A DNA stretch of 64,000 nt from Gnetum montanum. Its lineage: Eukaryota > Streptophyta > Gnetopsida > Gnetales > Gnetaceae. How positions within the stretch are numbered: position 1 is the stretch's first letter; each line of letters opens with the position of its first letter. The notes beneath the pieces are model-generated. The model saw only the letters and a program-made list of their open reading frames with translations, had not been told where the DNA came from and made no database searches. The stretch spans positions 1,741 to 65,740 of the forward strand of contig MNCI01001420.1 in NCBI GenBank assembly GCA_015680685.1, given 5' to 3'. Of this stretch, positions 22,582 to 36,200 are shown one piece after another. The position numbers and the translations under genes are program-made.

Positions 22582-23282
22582 TAATGAATCGTTTTTCCAT
22601 TGGCCTTGATATCAGAGCCCATGATGTGTTATCAGACATCTGATATCGCGAGATGCATGTTGACCTATAAATACAACACTTGGATGCACTATTCATGCAT
22701 CTTTTTCATGAGTTATAGCAAAGCTCTTGTAGTTTTTCCTTCTGAAAGTTAGAATATTTTCTGAGTGCTTGTAGTAGAAGTCAAATAAGTGTACAGATAT
22801 TTATTTGAGCATTAATGTACCTAAATACAATAGTGTGAACAGCAATAAATATGAGCTTTTCTGATCAAACCTTATAGCACTTCGAATAGATTAATGTTTT
22901 ATTTATGCATTAAATATTCATGTAATTAATATTCATGCAATTTACTTTAATGAATTTTTACTAAGTAATTAATATCAGTTAAATAGCAAACATAAGCATG
23001 ATCACTTTAAGCATACATTTAACATTTGATCACCTTTGCAGTGTTTAACGCTTAGTAACTCAGTGATGCTATAACATGTTCAGGATGTGTATGGAAAGTG
23101 GGAATAGATGCCTATTTTAGGATTAGTTAAATATTAGCTAGTTAATAGATTAATTAAACATTCAATTACTTTATTCTTGTTTTTAGGTGACTTAGTTCAT
23201 ACAAGATAAAATGACAAAAATTTTATGCCTTAGTTGCACTTAACCATACACTTGAACTTCACAAGTGGAACTAGGAAGACAA
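22582..23282 (+). repeat. LTR L6, 3'-truncated
   Basis: The start is placed at TAATGAATCG, which lines up with TGATGAATTG of L5, and is approximate. U3 has GATATCAG and GATATCGC palindromes (22608-22652) before CCTATAAATACAAC (about 22669). A TTTATTTGAGCA segment is present near 22800. The U5 hairpin pairs TAGTTGCACTT (23231-23241) with AAGTGGAACTA (23263-23273), with one mismatch. The last ~130 bases expected in a complete LTR are deleted. Confidence 0.75.
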
Positions 23283-25838
23283 AGAAGAAGAGAGTTCCAT
23301 GCATTGTGTAGAGTGACATAGCATACAACTATGTGCAAAAACTATGGTCCATAAAAAGTACATCCATCACAACATGCAAATAGTGTGTAGATGTGTCTGA
23401 AATTCAAAGGTGTTTGTATGCAACAGTCATAGAATAGGAAGGTACCTAGTGGCTGACAGCTAATCCTGATGGCAGCTCAACACTTTGCATGAAACCAGCT
23501 GAGAACCTGACAAGTGCCTACATTGAAGGCATAGATGGATTAGAGCGAGTTCATCCTTAACTCTCTAATGAACCTAATAACACTTATTGGGAGGAGTTGG
23601 AAATCCTTGAGAACTTTAAATAAGAGACCGTAGAGTTGAAAACTCTACCTGCTAGTATGGAATATGCTATTCTAAACAATGGAAAGCCAGTGATAATCAA
23701 TGCCACCCATACTCCTAAACAAAAAGAGAAGCTATTAAAGGTGGTCAACAAGTGGCCAGTAGCCTTTTCTTGGTCATATTCTAAACTCACTGGCATTGAT
23801 CCAAGGATATGCCAGCACCACATCTATACAGATCCTTCTGTAAAGCAAAAGAGGCAACCGCAGCAACAATTGAACCCCAAACTCAAGCAGATCGTCAAGG
23901 AGGAGATTGAATAACTCCTCAAGGTAGGGTTCATCTATCCCATTATGGATAGTAAGTGGGGTAGTCCACTGGTGATAGTGCCAAAGAAAGGTGACAAGTG
24001 GAGGGTCTGTATTAATATTAGGCTATTGAAAATGATGACTTATAAAGATCATTTCCTGTTGTCATTTGTGGACCAGGTGTTGGACATCCTTTCTAGCCAT
24101 TGCTTTTACAACTTTCTAGATGGTTATAGTGGCTATAACCAAATCCAGATTGCACCCAAGGATCAAGCCAAAACCATGTTCACAAGTCCCTTGTGAACTT
24201 TTGCATACAAAAAGATGTTATTTGGTTTATGCAATGCTCCTGCAACCTTCCAACACCTTGTTCTAATCATCTTTCAATAGCAAATCGGTAGCAGGGTGGA
24301 AGTCTTCATGGATGACTTTTCCACCTATGGCGCTACATTTGAGCAAGCCCTAAATTACCTTAAGTAAATACTGAAAAGATGTGTGGAGATAAACCTTCAA
24401 CTCAACTAGTAGAAAAGCCATCTGATGGTCCAAGAAGGCATTGTTTTGGGGCACAAAATATCTGAAGAAGGGATTGAGGTGGACCCTAAGAAAATAAGGG
24501 TCATCCAAGGAATTACCTACCAACTAAAAACTATTAAAGATGTCCAATCATTCCTTGGCCACACTGGCTATTACTAACAATTCATAAAAAATTTCTCTAA
24601 GATCGCTAAACCATTAGTAAAGTTGACAAAGAAGGATGCTCCGTTCTTCTAGACTGAGAAATGTGAGAATGCATTCCAATAACTCAAGCAGAAGCTTGTA
24701 GAAACTTCAATTTTATGAGCACTTGACTGGTCCAAACTATTTCATATCATGATGAATGCATCAAATTATGCTTTGGGAACGATGCTCACATAGTTGGACA
24801 ATCAGATACATCCTTACTACATCCACTACATGAGCCAAAGCATTATGGGTGCACAACTGAATTACACCACAACAAAGAAAGAATTGATGACAATGGTGTT
24901 TACCTTAGAGAAATTCAAGCACTATGTGCTTGAGTCCAAGGTGTTTGTGCACACAGATCACAATGCAATCTGCTTCTTCATGAACAAACCAATGGTAAGC
25001 CCCCGTATCATATGATGGCTTGTGATATTGCAAGAATTCGATCTTATGATGGTAGATCAAAAGGGAACCAAGAATGTGGTTGCTGACTACTTGTCTCAAT
25101 TGAGATGGGACAATAAAAAGGAGAAGAGTCCACTTTCTAATCAATTTCCTAATAAACTTCTCTTTGTAGGGGTTATAACTAAATAAATGCCTAATGAGAC
25201 TAACTGGTATGATGGCATTTTCACTTATCTTCTCACTCAAGAGATGCCATAAGAGATGCACAATAGGAAGAAACAACAGTTTCTTCATTAGGCCAAATGC
25301 TTCATAAAGATCAATGAGCACCTTTACAAAGTGTGTGCTAATGGCCTAGTTCGTTGGTGTGCCCCTGATGCTAATTAATTGCATGTTCTCCAAGATGCTC
25401 ACAAGGGCCCTTGTAGGGGTCACTATGTTAGGAGACACATGGCCATTAAGATCATGATGGTAAGCTATTATTGGCCAACACTCATTAGGGATGCTCACCA
25501 ATTCATCTGCTCTTGTGAACATTGCCAACGTCATGGTGGAATGACCACTTGAATGGAGGACCCTTAGTAGTGGATCCAACCACTAGAACCCTTCAACATC
25601 TAAGGCATTGACTTCATGGGTCCCATCACATCCATGTCGAATGGAAAGACATACATCATAGTCACTGTCAACTATTGTACAAAATGGGAAGAAGCAACAA
25701 CCGTCACTAACTGTACATTTTTTACAACTGCTTGGTTTCTATAACAACATGTTGTAAACAGGTTTTGTGTGCCATGTGCACTTATTTCTAACCATGGTAC
25801 TCACTTTATAGGCACTACCTTTGAAAAGCTCATATGAC
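23283..25838 (+). pseudogene. E3 pol (RT, RNase H, partial integrase), decayed
   Basis: RT pieces read MEYAILNNGKPVIINA (about 23657), VGFIYPIMDSKWGSPLVIVP (about 23926), FLDGYSGYNQIQIAP (about 24115) and the catalytic VFMDDFSTYGA (about 24299). RNase H has a mutated MTDAS (MMNAS, about 24749) and VHTDHNAI (about 24950). Integrase shows HYVRRHMAIKI and CEHCQRHGG, and the core from GIDFMGP (about 25607) to ISNHGTHF (about 25787). About 20 stops interrupt it, mostly where homologues have Trp, Gln or Arg. It stops at GTTFEKLI (about 25830). Confidence 0.85.
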
Positions 25839-26280
25839 ATGGAGTGTAACTTACATGTGTACCTCATATGGTATCCCCCCTTGCGACCATCCTATATCCC
25901 TTTTCCTAATACTAATAATGTGAACCAATGTTTTACCATATAGAAACTTCACATGCCTCTTAAGTCCTTTAACCTATTAGCAAATATTATTCATTCCTCT
26001 TAATCTCAAGCTTTCCTACCAATTCTCTTGTCTTCTATCCATATGCCTCAATTTCATGCTCTAACTCCTACTTTTCTTCTTGTGGTCTCTATCCCGCAAC
26101 CCACACCTACTCTTCCTTAATTTTCTTCTATTGTCCCAACTCTTTCTACGAGTCATCAATCAATTTTCAATATTTTAAAAAACCTGAATCCCAAGAACTT
26201 GTTGGCTTATGACAACTATCATGTTAACTGAAATAGTGTCAAACTAAATTAAAGCAAGATCACTTCCTAAGAAAAGGATT
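25839..26280. other. Unassigned stretch between E3 and E4
   Basis: This is about 440 bp with pyrimidine-rich sequence. It may be the decayed Pro/Ser-rich end of the E4 gag (for example a PLTPMPQFHALTP-like reading near 26040-26080), since protease homology begins right after it. No LTR or primer site of E4 is visible here. Confidence 0.35.
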
Positions 26281-27155
26281 GATTCGGGAATTTCTTTGAT
26301 TTATCTACAAATTAATGGAAATTCACCATGCAAAGCTCTACTTGACTCAGGTTTCAAAGTAAATTTGATATCTCAAAAAACATTCAAGGCATGGAACCTA
26401 CCACCCTTAAGAAGTGCAACATAAGGTTAGAGCTAGCAGATCAATCTATCACAATTCCTCTAGGATAAATAGAAGATGTGGTGACCATTATCAATGGGTG
26501 GTTCTATCTAGTAGATTTTCTAGTGAGTGATGTGAATAATGATAACAAAAAATTTCCTACCATTATGGGAAGAGCATGGATTAGCATAATTAATGCTAAG
26601 TTAAGAATGAAAGATTTATCCATGAAAATCTCTAAGAAAGATGAGCAAGAAGCCATACATATGCAAAGAATTCCATGCATTACTGAAGATAACAAAGGGT
26701 ACAATTGTGGACCAAAAGTTCAAAATGTCAACACAATCCTTACACTAGCCCACAACATATATGAGAAACAAGTGTGTGAACAAAGAGAAACATGGGCCAC
26801 TAAACCAAAAGACAACCAATGGCCGAAAAATGAGTACCTAAAACTATCCAAAACATGCATGGAACTGTCCGACTCACTTATTAATTATTGTCATAATAAA
26901 ATGATCTAAACTGAGAACTCACAAAAGGAAACCCTAAACCATAATCATACACCAGCAAATAGTGGAAATAAAGACTTAAAATTTGAATTTAAGAATAAAC
27001 AAAAAGATATAGTTAGACCTTCTGAAAGAGAAAGATCATTAAGTCCAATGGGATATATGTCATTAGAAGATCAGAACTCAATTATCATTAATGTCACATG
27101 GGATAATAGACAAAAATCTAAATCACTAAGGATGGTAAATGAGAAACCTAGAGTG
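26281..27155 (+). pseudogene. E4 protease and start of RT, decayed
   Basis: Protease reads LLDSGFKVNLIS (about 26338-26373), then KAWNLPPL-like sequence with an intact Trp codon at 26391 where E0 and E1 have stops. Next comes FPTIMGRAWISIINAK in an open frame of 143 codons (26478-26909). A trace of the RT N-terminus follows (MEY/IIINVTW-like, 27048-27155) before the deletion. The last 20 codons before 27233 (QTRIHEFSRGGD) correspond to the very end of pol in E0 and E1, which places the deletion junction near 27150-27180. Confidence 0.7.
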
Positions 27156-27233
27156 TATGATCTAGGGGATCTAGGGTCCATTTTCCAAACACGCATCCAT
27201 GAGTTCAGTCGTGGAGGAGATGTCATATCTTGA

Positions 27234-29420
27234 TTTAGGAATTAATAAGTGCTTTTCAACTTTTTGTTTTGCGATTCTTTTTGCTTTATAATTTTTTGAT
27301 TATATCTTTTCACATTTCTTACCAATTTTTACATTCCTTAATACTTTTCATTATTCTATACTTTTCCATTTCTTAATCATTTACTATTCTTTGATATCTT
27401 TCAATTTCTTTTTCTTTTTCCATTTTTTCTATTTTTTCTATGATTTTCATTAGTTATCCTATACATATCTTTATTAATTTTTTAATAAAGTGCAAGGAAT
27501 AAAGGAAGATGTAGTCTCAATAAGGTGAAGATTACCCTATATTATCAGATCATGAAGGACTAATGACCTATACACTGAGACCGCATCATCCACCCACTCA
27601 TTTCCAACAATAAGAGGTTCTTGCCATGGCCATAATGATATTCTTCTCACAATAAAACTAAGAATAAACTCATGATCATTATGCCTAGATAGAAAAGTGA
27701 AGTATCAAGCGGGAATGCAAAGGGTGTGACATCAAGAGGACTTGTGGATTCTCTAGGCCTACTACTATGAGTTCTATCCTATTGTCAAAGATATATTATT
27801 CTCTTGAGTTCAAACAAAAAATGGAAGAGTACAATAAGTGTTGCCTTATCATGTCATTAGAACGACATGTTACCCATGCCTAAAGGTAGTCCTTTGATAA
27901 GGTCGACATAGTAAAAATAAAATAAAAACACAGCATAAAAATTTTTGGGAGTCCCACTAGAAAGACATGTTACCCATGCCCGAAGGTAGGTGGCTTCTCA
28001 GAAATCTAAAAAATAGGAAATGTACTATTAATAAACTCCTTCCTTAAACAATATTGCTAAATGGTAATACTCCTTGCAACAGTGGTAACGTTGTGGTTGT
28101 TAGCTTTGAAGTTGAAACAATGCAATGTCACTTGAAAGTGGTTTGGACTTGGTTTAAATCTTAGACGGAAGGGCTAGTGATTGCCTTAACCATACATCAC
28201 ACACAAGGATTCATTATGCCTATGGTAAGATGCCTTACGTTCTAATTTCTATAATCCCTTCTACATTCCATTTCATCTCACTGTATATTTAATCATAACT
28301 TTATGATTTTGTATAATATAGTGTTCTTTTTCCACTCTAGCGATATTAACATGTGTGTTTTGCTAGACAACTATGTTTTACATTCAACTACTTGAGTACC
28401 TACAGTCACTTTTAAGCATGGTTATACAAGGGCACTAAGGGTTGAAGCCTACTTTGGGGAGGACCCATTTGTATAACTATTATATCTCATACTTGACGAG
28501 CAACTCCACATCATCTTGTGCCTTCCAATATGATTATGACTCAATAAACACTTCTCATACAAGCTTACAACCTATCCATCAACTAAAAACCTTCCATTCA
28601 TCTCATATATACTCAATAAACTTTCATTGCCCAAGATTCTTTACTTAAGATTTTTGAATGCCAAATTTTAAAATTCTAAGCATCATCTATGATCCATGAT
28701 CCTTTAGACAGTTTCTATGTCTTCCAAATCAGCCAATTGACTAATTTTTTTCATTGAAAATTATTAAAAATTTAATATCTTTCGACAATGACATCATAGT
28801 CACACTGTTGTATGCCTTATGATGTCGTAGCTACAATGTCTTATCTATGATGTCGCACCATAAAAAATAGTATATATACACATCAAGGGCTAGAAAATTT
28901 TTCATTTCACCATTTTGAAGCAAAAGGAGTTTTTGTTATTTTTCTAAGCTCGGATGCCCAAACTTCCCAAAGCTATGACTTCCTCACTGCAACTCCAATT
29001 TCTGTGATTTTTGAATCCTGTTGATCCTAGAGTGCTCAACTTAGTTATGGGGGGACTCCTGCACATACATTTGAAAATTTGACCTAAAATTTTCTAACGC
29101 CCAAAAGACATTACAAAGGGTAGGTATAAGAGAATAATAAGAACATTACACCTAATTAGTCTAATTTCAACCAAGGAACTTAACTAGTTCTTCTAACTAA
29201 CCATATCAACCAAATAAGGATATAATAAACAAGAAAATGATAACTATGGAAGGTCATAATTATAAGAAATATAACACTTAGTGGTTTCTTTTAAAAATTT
29301 TTCTAACTCTGCAATCATGATAAGATAAGAACTTAATCAAACTAAGAGTAAGAAAAGGATCATGAACTATTAAGAATTAATGTGAACACTTTAATAATCT
29401 TAAACTCTTATTGATTATAG
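27234..29420 (+). other. E4 spacer between pol end and accessory ORF
   Basis: This is T-rich, noncoding sequence. It has one GGGTGTG arm (27722-27728) without the partner arm seen in E0-E2. The 16-mer ACATGTTACCCATGCC occurs twice, 100 bp apart (27865-27880, 27965-27980). A PPT-like TTAGTTATGGGGGGA lies at 29041-29055, about 370 bp before the accessory ORF start. Bases 28880-28960 resemble the E2 stretch near 18540-18600. Confidence 0.5.
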
Positions 29421-32195
29421 ATGGCCCTAAAAAGACTAGTAGTTAAGGGACCTTGCCAACAAGGTGGCAAAAGACCAAGAGGCCGCGGGAGAAGCCAAGC
29501 AAGAGAACAAACCCGCAAGTTGAACATACAAAACAAGAGGCTCAGTTATTTAGCATTCACCAACAAACTCCTACTACTAAGCACTCTGAACAAGTAGAGG
29601 TAGAAGCATCGCCAGCACCAAAACAAGAACAATGTCTCACATTACCCAATGAATGCCTCTAGGCTATCCAAGATAAGTCCATGATATCCACGATCATTGT
29701 GGAATTCAACTTTGATCCTTTTATGGAGTTTTCCCTAGAAGCAATCAAGACACAACTCCAGACATCCTTCTTATGGTCGACATTATTTAACAACATAAAA
29801 TGGTACCTAGGAGAGGTTTACCAAGTTTTGAAAAATAAACAAGATGATGCCACTATGAAGGTATACGGAGTCTTAGTGTCTTACTTAATAGAGGTAATTG
29901 CCAAAGCCTTGAACATTCCAAATGAAGGGGCTAATGTGGCATAGATTTCAACCAAATCAAATACAGATGCAAAAAAACTGTGATTGCAAAGGGCCTATGG
30001 CAAAGAAGATAAGGACTATGGTGAACTTTTAGCTAAAGAGAAACTTTATCTCAAGCTTGGGACTTACCACTTATTCCCAACAAAATGGCTCAACCAAATC
30101 TCAACATATGCAGCCAAGGGAAGTGCGATCTTGATGGGAAAATTTAATGGCAACATCACACATCTCATCTTTTTAAAGATTCAAAGGTTGTTTGAAGAAA
30201 AAAAGGTAGGAAAGCCAACACTATCATTCATGTGCCTAATAAGGAAGCTATGCAAACAAACTAGAATCCTGAACTATACCAATGATGTCCTCAAAAAGAG
30301 CCAAAACACTTCCTACGCCAAGATGTCTAAGCTAGTGCTGCCAAAGAAAGATCAGCTGGAGAAGCCAATAAGCACTGAGGAAGTTGCAGGTTCAACTCCT
30401 ACCAGTAACATTCCTGCTAATGGGTAGCAGGAACAACTAGGAGCCAACAGTCAAACACCTACTGGAGATAGGCCAGAATAGCAAGCTCCACTAAGGCTAC
30501 CATAAGATTACACACCATCAATGAACCATCTACGTTAGATCGTAGATACCATCAACTAAGGAGCAAGGGAAGGCTCCAATCTCTATAGGGTCATAGAGAG
30601 CTCAGTTAGGCCCATAATTTCTATAGATCCTACAAGTGGGCAAATATTATTACAAATAGGAAGAGAGGACAATTAGGCACAATAGATTTCTAGAAATGCT
30701 GCATCATTCCAAGTAATGCTAGAGACTAGTGAAGGTGCCACAGTAGTAGTTATGCAACACTAGGGTCTAGCAGGAGCTATAGAGGTCATCATTGATCATA
30801 TTAAAGAATCCTTTAATGTTTCTTTTGTGTCACTAGTTGATATCTATAGAGTAAGAAACGCTCAAGTGCTAGTTGGTACCTTAATGATTCCTATTGAGCA
30901 TGAGGATGTTCTAGACAAACTGCTGTAGACGAGCCAAGTCATGCAGAATCTTTTTGATATCCCTAGTGATATCACTGCAGTGCAATCTAACCTCATCACC
31001 ACAAAAGGGAAGCTAGTAATGGTAAAAACCAAGGCAGAACACATGGAAAATGAAGTGCAGAGACTCCATGATGAATTGGCAACTCCCAGAGCAGAGCTAC
31101 AAGATCTTGCACGGTTTGTAGCCCCTAATCAACTTGAACAATTTCAAACAAATTAGGTGAGGCAACTCATTGTCCATAACATCAAGGTTGAGATGGAAAG
31201 AGAGAAGGCGGTGTGGAATGTCTTAGTTGCAGAAGCACAAACATATGCACATGTCAAAGCTCTCACAACATTAGAGGAGAAAAACAAAAAGCTCACTACA
31301 AATAATACCCGATCAACTAATGTAGAAAAACAAAAGAATGTTCTTGAAGAGAGTATCTGTCAAATGTGAAGACAACTCCGTAGAGTCAACTAGGACATTA
31401 GCAAATTGACCAGAGAAAACAAAACCTTATCAATGAATGAAGTACGTGCTATTCGACAAAATTCTACAACTGAAATAAGCATGTGGCAGAATGAGGCTAA
31501 AAGACATGAAAAGCTCAAAGAACACTTCAAGGATCAGGTGCGCATATACAATCAAATCATCAAAAAATAAATTCAAATAACAAGGGCCAAAATCAACTCC
31601 ATCACAGCTTAAACATTAGATTGGTAACCAATTTTGGATAACCTTGTCTATGTCCACCAAGTTGAAGTGAGGAATAAGGACCTGTAGATAGAAGATCTTA
31701 CCGAGTACATGAGATTAGCATACTGAAAACCATGTTAATAGTAAGTAGGCCAAGAAATGAGCTAAAGCAACAAATAGTAGTTGTATATGCATTATATGAA
31801 AAGGAGTTTGTCGATCGAAAGGATGCCTAGAAAAAATCACATATGGCAAACTCAGAAATAGAAATTGTCAAAGTCATCTACCAAGGACAAAAAGATGCAG
31901 CAACGATCCTAGCATGCCGAATGTCAAATTATCAAGAACTAAAAAAGGTGGCTAGGGCTTTTGAGGAGAAAAGGCGATAGTTACGTAGTACTTGAAAGCA
32001 AACAAGATGTTTCCGCAACTACCATGCTCGTGGGATGTACTGACTCCATCAAACATTGGTCAATCTGCATAGACAATACACAATCCAAGAATAGAGGAAG
32101 AAAAACTTCAAGCACTCCTAAATCGCTACCAATTTTAGAAACCTAATGACAAAGGGAAGAAGCTAATGGAAGAGCCTCCACCACCTAGAACATAG
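29421..32195 (+). pseudogene. E4 accessory ORF (globular N-part, coiled-coil C-part), decayed
   Basis: ATG at 29421 (MALKRLVVKG) leads, after a one-base frame change near 29450, into a basic Lys/Arg/Pro/Gln stretch. A globular part follows (29681-30427: EFNFDPFMEF, YHLFPTKWLNQ, PTLSFMCLIRKLC). After a polar linker a Glu/Lys/Gln-rich coiled-coil region spans about 30900-31730. The C-terminus reads FPQLPCSWDVLTPSNIG and EEEKLQALLNRY, ending MEEPPPPRT with stop at 32193-32195. E2 and E5 share the coil and the C-terminal signature. The globular part loosely recalls the plant-transposon-protein domains of some gypsy accessory ORFs, but this is a guess. No membrane segment is evident. Confidence 0.65.
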
Positions 32196-32402
32196 ATCTA
32201 CGTCAAGCTACTTCAATTTTTGGCTTGTTTTGATTTGTTTTGTCATGATTACTGTGTCATTTTGTAAACACACCAATGTAGCATTCACAGAGTCATGTAA
32301 ATAGTTAATCATGTCAAGTCAAATCTACCTCCTAATTTTGTAAAGAACACTATCCTTATTTTGTTTTAACTCAAGGATGAGTTTCCAATCAATTGTGGGG
32401 TA

Positions 32403-33255
32403 TGATAAAATCAATTTTTGTACTCAAGTGATATCGTATCTATGATATCATATCAATGATATCGTAGCTCATTCTATGTTATCGTTGATGCAATGTCCTA
32501 GGATTTGTACAACCCTATAAATACTAGTACTTGGATGCACAATCAACAACTTTTGATTCCCACACCTAGCTAGATTCTTATACTTTGTTTTCATAGTTTT
32601 AGCAATAGAATAAATGCCTACAACGTGGTGTCTTTATTTAAGTGAATTATACTTGGACATAGTTCATGACTGACAATAAAGATCGAGATTGCTTTTCATC
32701 ATTGTGTCATCCACTTAGTTTTATTCGTTTACTTAGCATAATTTCCTTGCCTTCTTGGTTACTTTTTGAACACTTTATTTTACATGTTATTAGTAAGTGG
32801 AATGGATACAACTGGTTTTCAGTGTTTAACTGTAATTATCTAGTACCAAAGTAGAGGCATTGCTTAATTTGCTCAGTAGTAATTCCACTTGGTAATCCTG
32901 ATGATAACTACATAAGTCCAAAGCGTGTACAATAGGCCACAACTGAATATCCATCACTTTAGGCTAAGATAGATTTATGTTTTCCTAATTAACTAGACTT
33001 AGAATTTTACCTTTTATTCAACCATGTTTACCATTAAAAGTGTTAAGAGCCTTACAACATCAACCAATCATATGCCTTACTAAGAGTTAAACCATACACT
33101 TGAACTTCACTAACTCAAAGTGGGAAGACAACTATCTCAAACTTAACATCAATTACTAGCATAATTACATTGTTCATCCATGTATTATGATCTTGTCATG
33201 CTTAGACACTAATAACTTGTATGGTAGAATGTTGAAATACCTTCACCACTCAACA
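32403..33255 (+). repeat. LTR L7, 3' LTR of E4
   Basis: This 853-bp LTR runs from TGATAAA to CTCAACA. The 3' end is set by likeness to CACTCATCA of the other LTRs. U3 has three GATATC palindromes (32429-32476) before CCTATAAATACTAG (about 32513). The U5 hairpin pairs ACTAAGAGTTA (33079-33089) with TAACTCAAAGT (33111-33121), a stem sequence different from all other LTRs but still pairing 9 of 11, followed by GGGAAGACAA. Confidence 0.8.
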
Positions 33256-36200
33256 ATGATGTTATATCTATCTAAAATAAGCTTTGAATTTGCTCCTCTT
33301 GTGTCAGTTACATTTCTATATGCTTTTTGAGCCATTACATAGTGTTTTTGGATTATTTTTAGAGCCTAAAACTATAGCGTATGGGTCACCAACATTTTTT
33401 ACTTTTCTTGTCACATTTGGTAGTGTTTTTGGATCATTTTTATGACCCAAAACTGCAACATATGGACCACTAGCATTTTTAACTTTTTGTACTACACTTG
33501 GCAACGTTTTTCACATTTTGCCTCTAATACGTTAACTTAATTTCATGTTAAAAATGATCCAAATTTTTGCTAGAACGAAACCATTGGGTAACATTTTTGA
33601 AAGGAAATCAAGGTATTTGTGTTTGCAATTAAATTTAATGAAATTACATGACAAAACTTGGTTACTAGGCTTTCTTGTTTGTAACATAAATTTTCCTTCA
33701 AGTGTTTCATTATCTATATATATAAGAACTTAAATATTATAAAGTTCATGTATTAGCTTTTAAAAGATGATATACACTATTTGTAACAAAAAAGAAGCAT
33801 GTATGATTCCATTTTATAATTATGAAATTAAAAAATTATTATTCCATGTACAAAAAAATTGCCAATCTTTGAAAATGGCAAGGTGGCTATTACTTCAATT
33901 AAGTTTAGTTGCATCAAAAACTAAGAAAGGAGTATGCTCACTACAATCCTAACTTACAATATATTGTACACATATTTTTTCCAAGACTGCTCAATAATTG
34001 AACAACTAAGAATTTTCCATATCATGATTTTTTGATACATGGAAACAAACTTAGTCGTGAAATTAAAGTCTTTTCCATATACTAAATGATGCATGTAATC
34101 ATATCCATTTTCTTTATTAGGAATACCTTTTGCATCCATTGTACTTCATTTTGAAGGCAACTTTTTTCTCTTTCCCTTGACCTCTATTGTGCTTTAATCC
34201 ATTGCAGAATTACCTTCGAATAAACATTTAAAAGATTTTGACATTAACTTTTGAACAATAATAACATGTTCATATCTATTTTGGTCTTTAATTGATTGTT
34301 TTCTTTTATCAAACAAAACCTATCTTACTTCAACTCCTAGACAACATTCTAAAGTAATGCATTGCTTTGACAATAATTATTTGATGTGTCAATCACGTGT
34401 TCCAACTTATCCTCAATGGATTGATTATGTTGGCAAATTTCTTCCATAGCTTGGCTATCATGCTCTTTCAAAAAAGAGGTCTCACCTTTCTTGGACACTA
34501 GTGTACTCTTAAGTATGCTTGTAGGATCCAACTTCACTATCTCATGAAGTTAGGTAGTAATAAAATGTACATTCTTTTTTTGCAAAAATTGTCATAATAA
34601 TCAAAAAACCATATGACTCTTTGACATCATATAGCTGCCATGACCTTGCTTGCCTCTTCATCTTAAACATTATTATCACTAAGATATCAAAAGAAATACT
34701 TTCATTGTTATCCAATCCCTACATAAGTAAAATTGCATTATTAAATGTTTTGACTCTAGGTGCTTTCATTGGAAATAAAAACTACTACATAAATTTGGAA
34801 AGTACCAATATATCTACAAAACATCCAACAATATTTAGTGTCTTGTAAAATTTTTGAGCATACTAAATTAGATGATTCTCACTTTTCTTTCACCTTCTCT
34901 CAATGACTACCTCTTTATCACATAAAACATGTATAACATCTACAATGTCATGAGCAATGAAAATGAAATTCTACCCTTGAATGGTAACCTATGGAGTACT
35001 TCCCACAACACATATATTATCAATCAACCATTCATAAAAGTTGTAAAAAACATTCTTATCATACCTTCCATCCATTGGGGGGCATAGTTTTTAACTAAAA
35101 AACACTAATGATAAATTCTTGTTTCATTTACTTTTTGAGAAAGGATAGACATTTCTAGCGATTCTAAAATTGTTTGAAGATTACATTCACACACAATAGC
35201 AATAGCTACAATTCATGAAAATAAATTAAATTTTACCATAAAATGAACCAAAAAACTTTAATTAACAAACCTCTAAAATGAATTATGAGATAATTTCATA
35301 TGAAGAACAAATCCCTTCAACTAATCCCCATGATTTTTATAAGGTTCATGACTATATGGAACTTGAATAATATCACCCAATGTGAAAGAAAATTTAAACA
35401 AGATAATAGCCTTTTCTACTAGTCCTGTAATAGAAATAATATTAATGGCAAATGATCTTAGCATTAGTAATATTTAGTGATGCATCCTAATAAATTAAAG
35501 ATGATGCACTAACGCAATAAATAATATTAAAGGAGAATGATTTTAGCATTGATAATATTTACTAACATCATAATAAATTAAACATGATGTAGTGACACAA
35601 TAAGAAAATGGACCTTTTCTCTAATAAATCATAAAAAATAAAACTTCTCACTAAATCAAGGAATGAGTTAGCAACTAAATTTTGTGGTGTATGAATTAAC
35701 AATAATCAAATTATGAACATGATGACAACTGCAAACAAAACCCTAACCTTATTGTTTAGAAGGGATGAAAATCAAGCATTTGCTTACCTGAAATTTTGCT
35801 CAGTGGAGATAATAAACAATAACACCACATTTTACATTTCACAACTTATTAATGCTTTAAAAAATGATTAAGTAATCTTTTGTGATGTCATTGTTCCTGG
35901 AGTTTGCATCGACAAAAATAACTATCATGTTTGTAACTTCTTTCTTTTCCAAATGCTTTCAATGTTTTTAACTAGTTAAAACATTATGTACACTAGTTAA
36001 AACATTATGTACATAAATTAGTAAAATTAAATTCCTATGAATGTAGAATACTTTTCAAAAATAATTTTCATTCCTATGGTTACTTTACAACTATTTCTAC
36101 CATCACGTTGAACATCGTAAAAAATCCTCTATTATGTCATCCATTGGCTTGAAAACAGTGTGAACTATAACAACAAAAATGAAACTTACCCAAGCTAAAA

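Larger units (their letters stand above)
22582..25838 (+). mobile_element. E3: truncated Athila-like element
   Basis: E3 begins with a partial LTR (L6, 22582-23282) fused directly to the end of protease (KKRVPCI at about 23286). It continues through RT, RNase H and the first half of integrase, ending near 25838. Primer site, gag, most of protease, integrase C-terminus and 3' LTR are gone. The left junction has short GAAGA-type similarity to both partners, typical of illegitimate deletion. Confidence 0.8.
26281..33255 (+). mobile_element. E4: deleted gypsy element keeping the accessory ORF
   Basis: E4 has protease and a trace of RT start (26281 to about 27155). A deletion of RT, RNase H and integrase follows, then a spacer, a long accessory ORF (29421-32195), a polypurine tract (TTGTGGGGTA, 32393-32402) and LTR L7 (32403-33255). 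The 5' LTR and most of gag are not recognised. The accessory ORF is longer than all remaining pol sequence. Confidence 0.75.

Noticed and set aside
1-33255. CRISPR array, riboswitch or bacterial operon
   Set aside because: The repeats here are LTRs and tandem duplications. Introns, LINEs and plant kinase sequence show a eukaryotic nuclear origin.
33954-34537. Coding-like minus-strand pieces
   Set aside because: Broken by several stops and matching no family I recognise. Left inside the spacer annotation.
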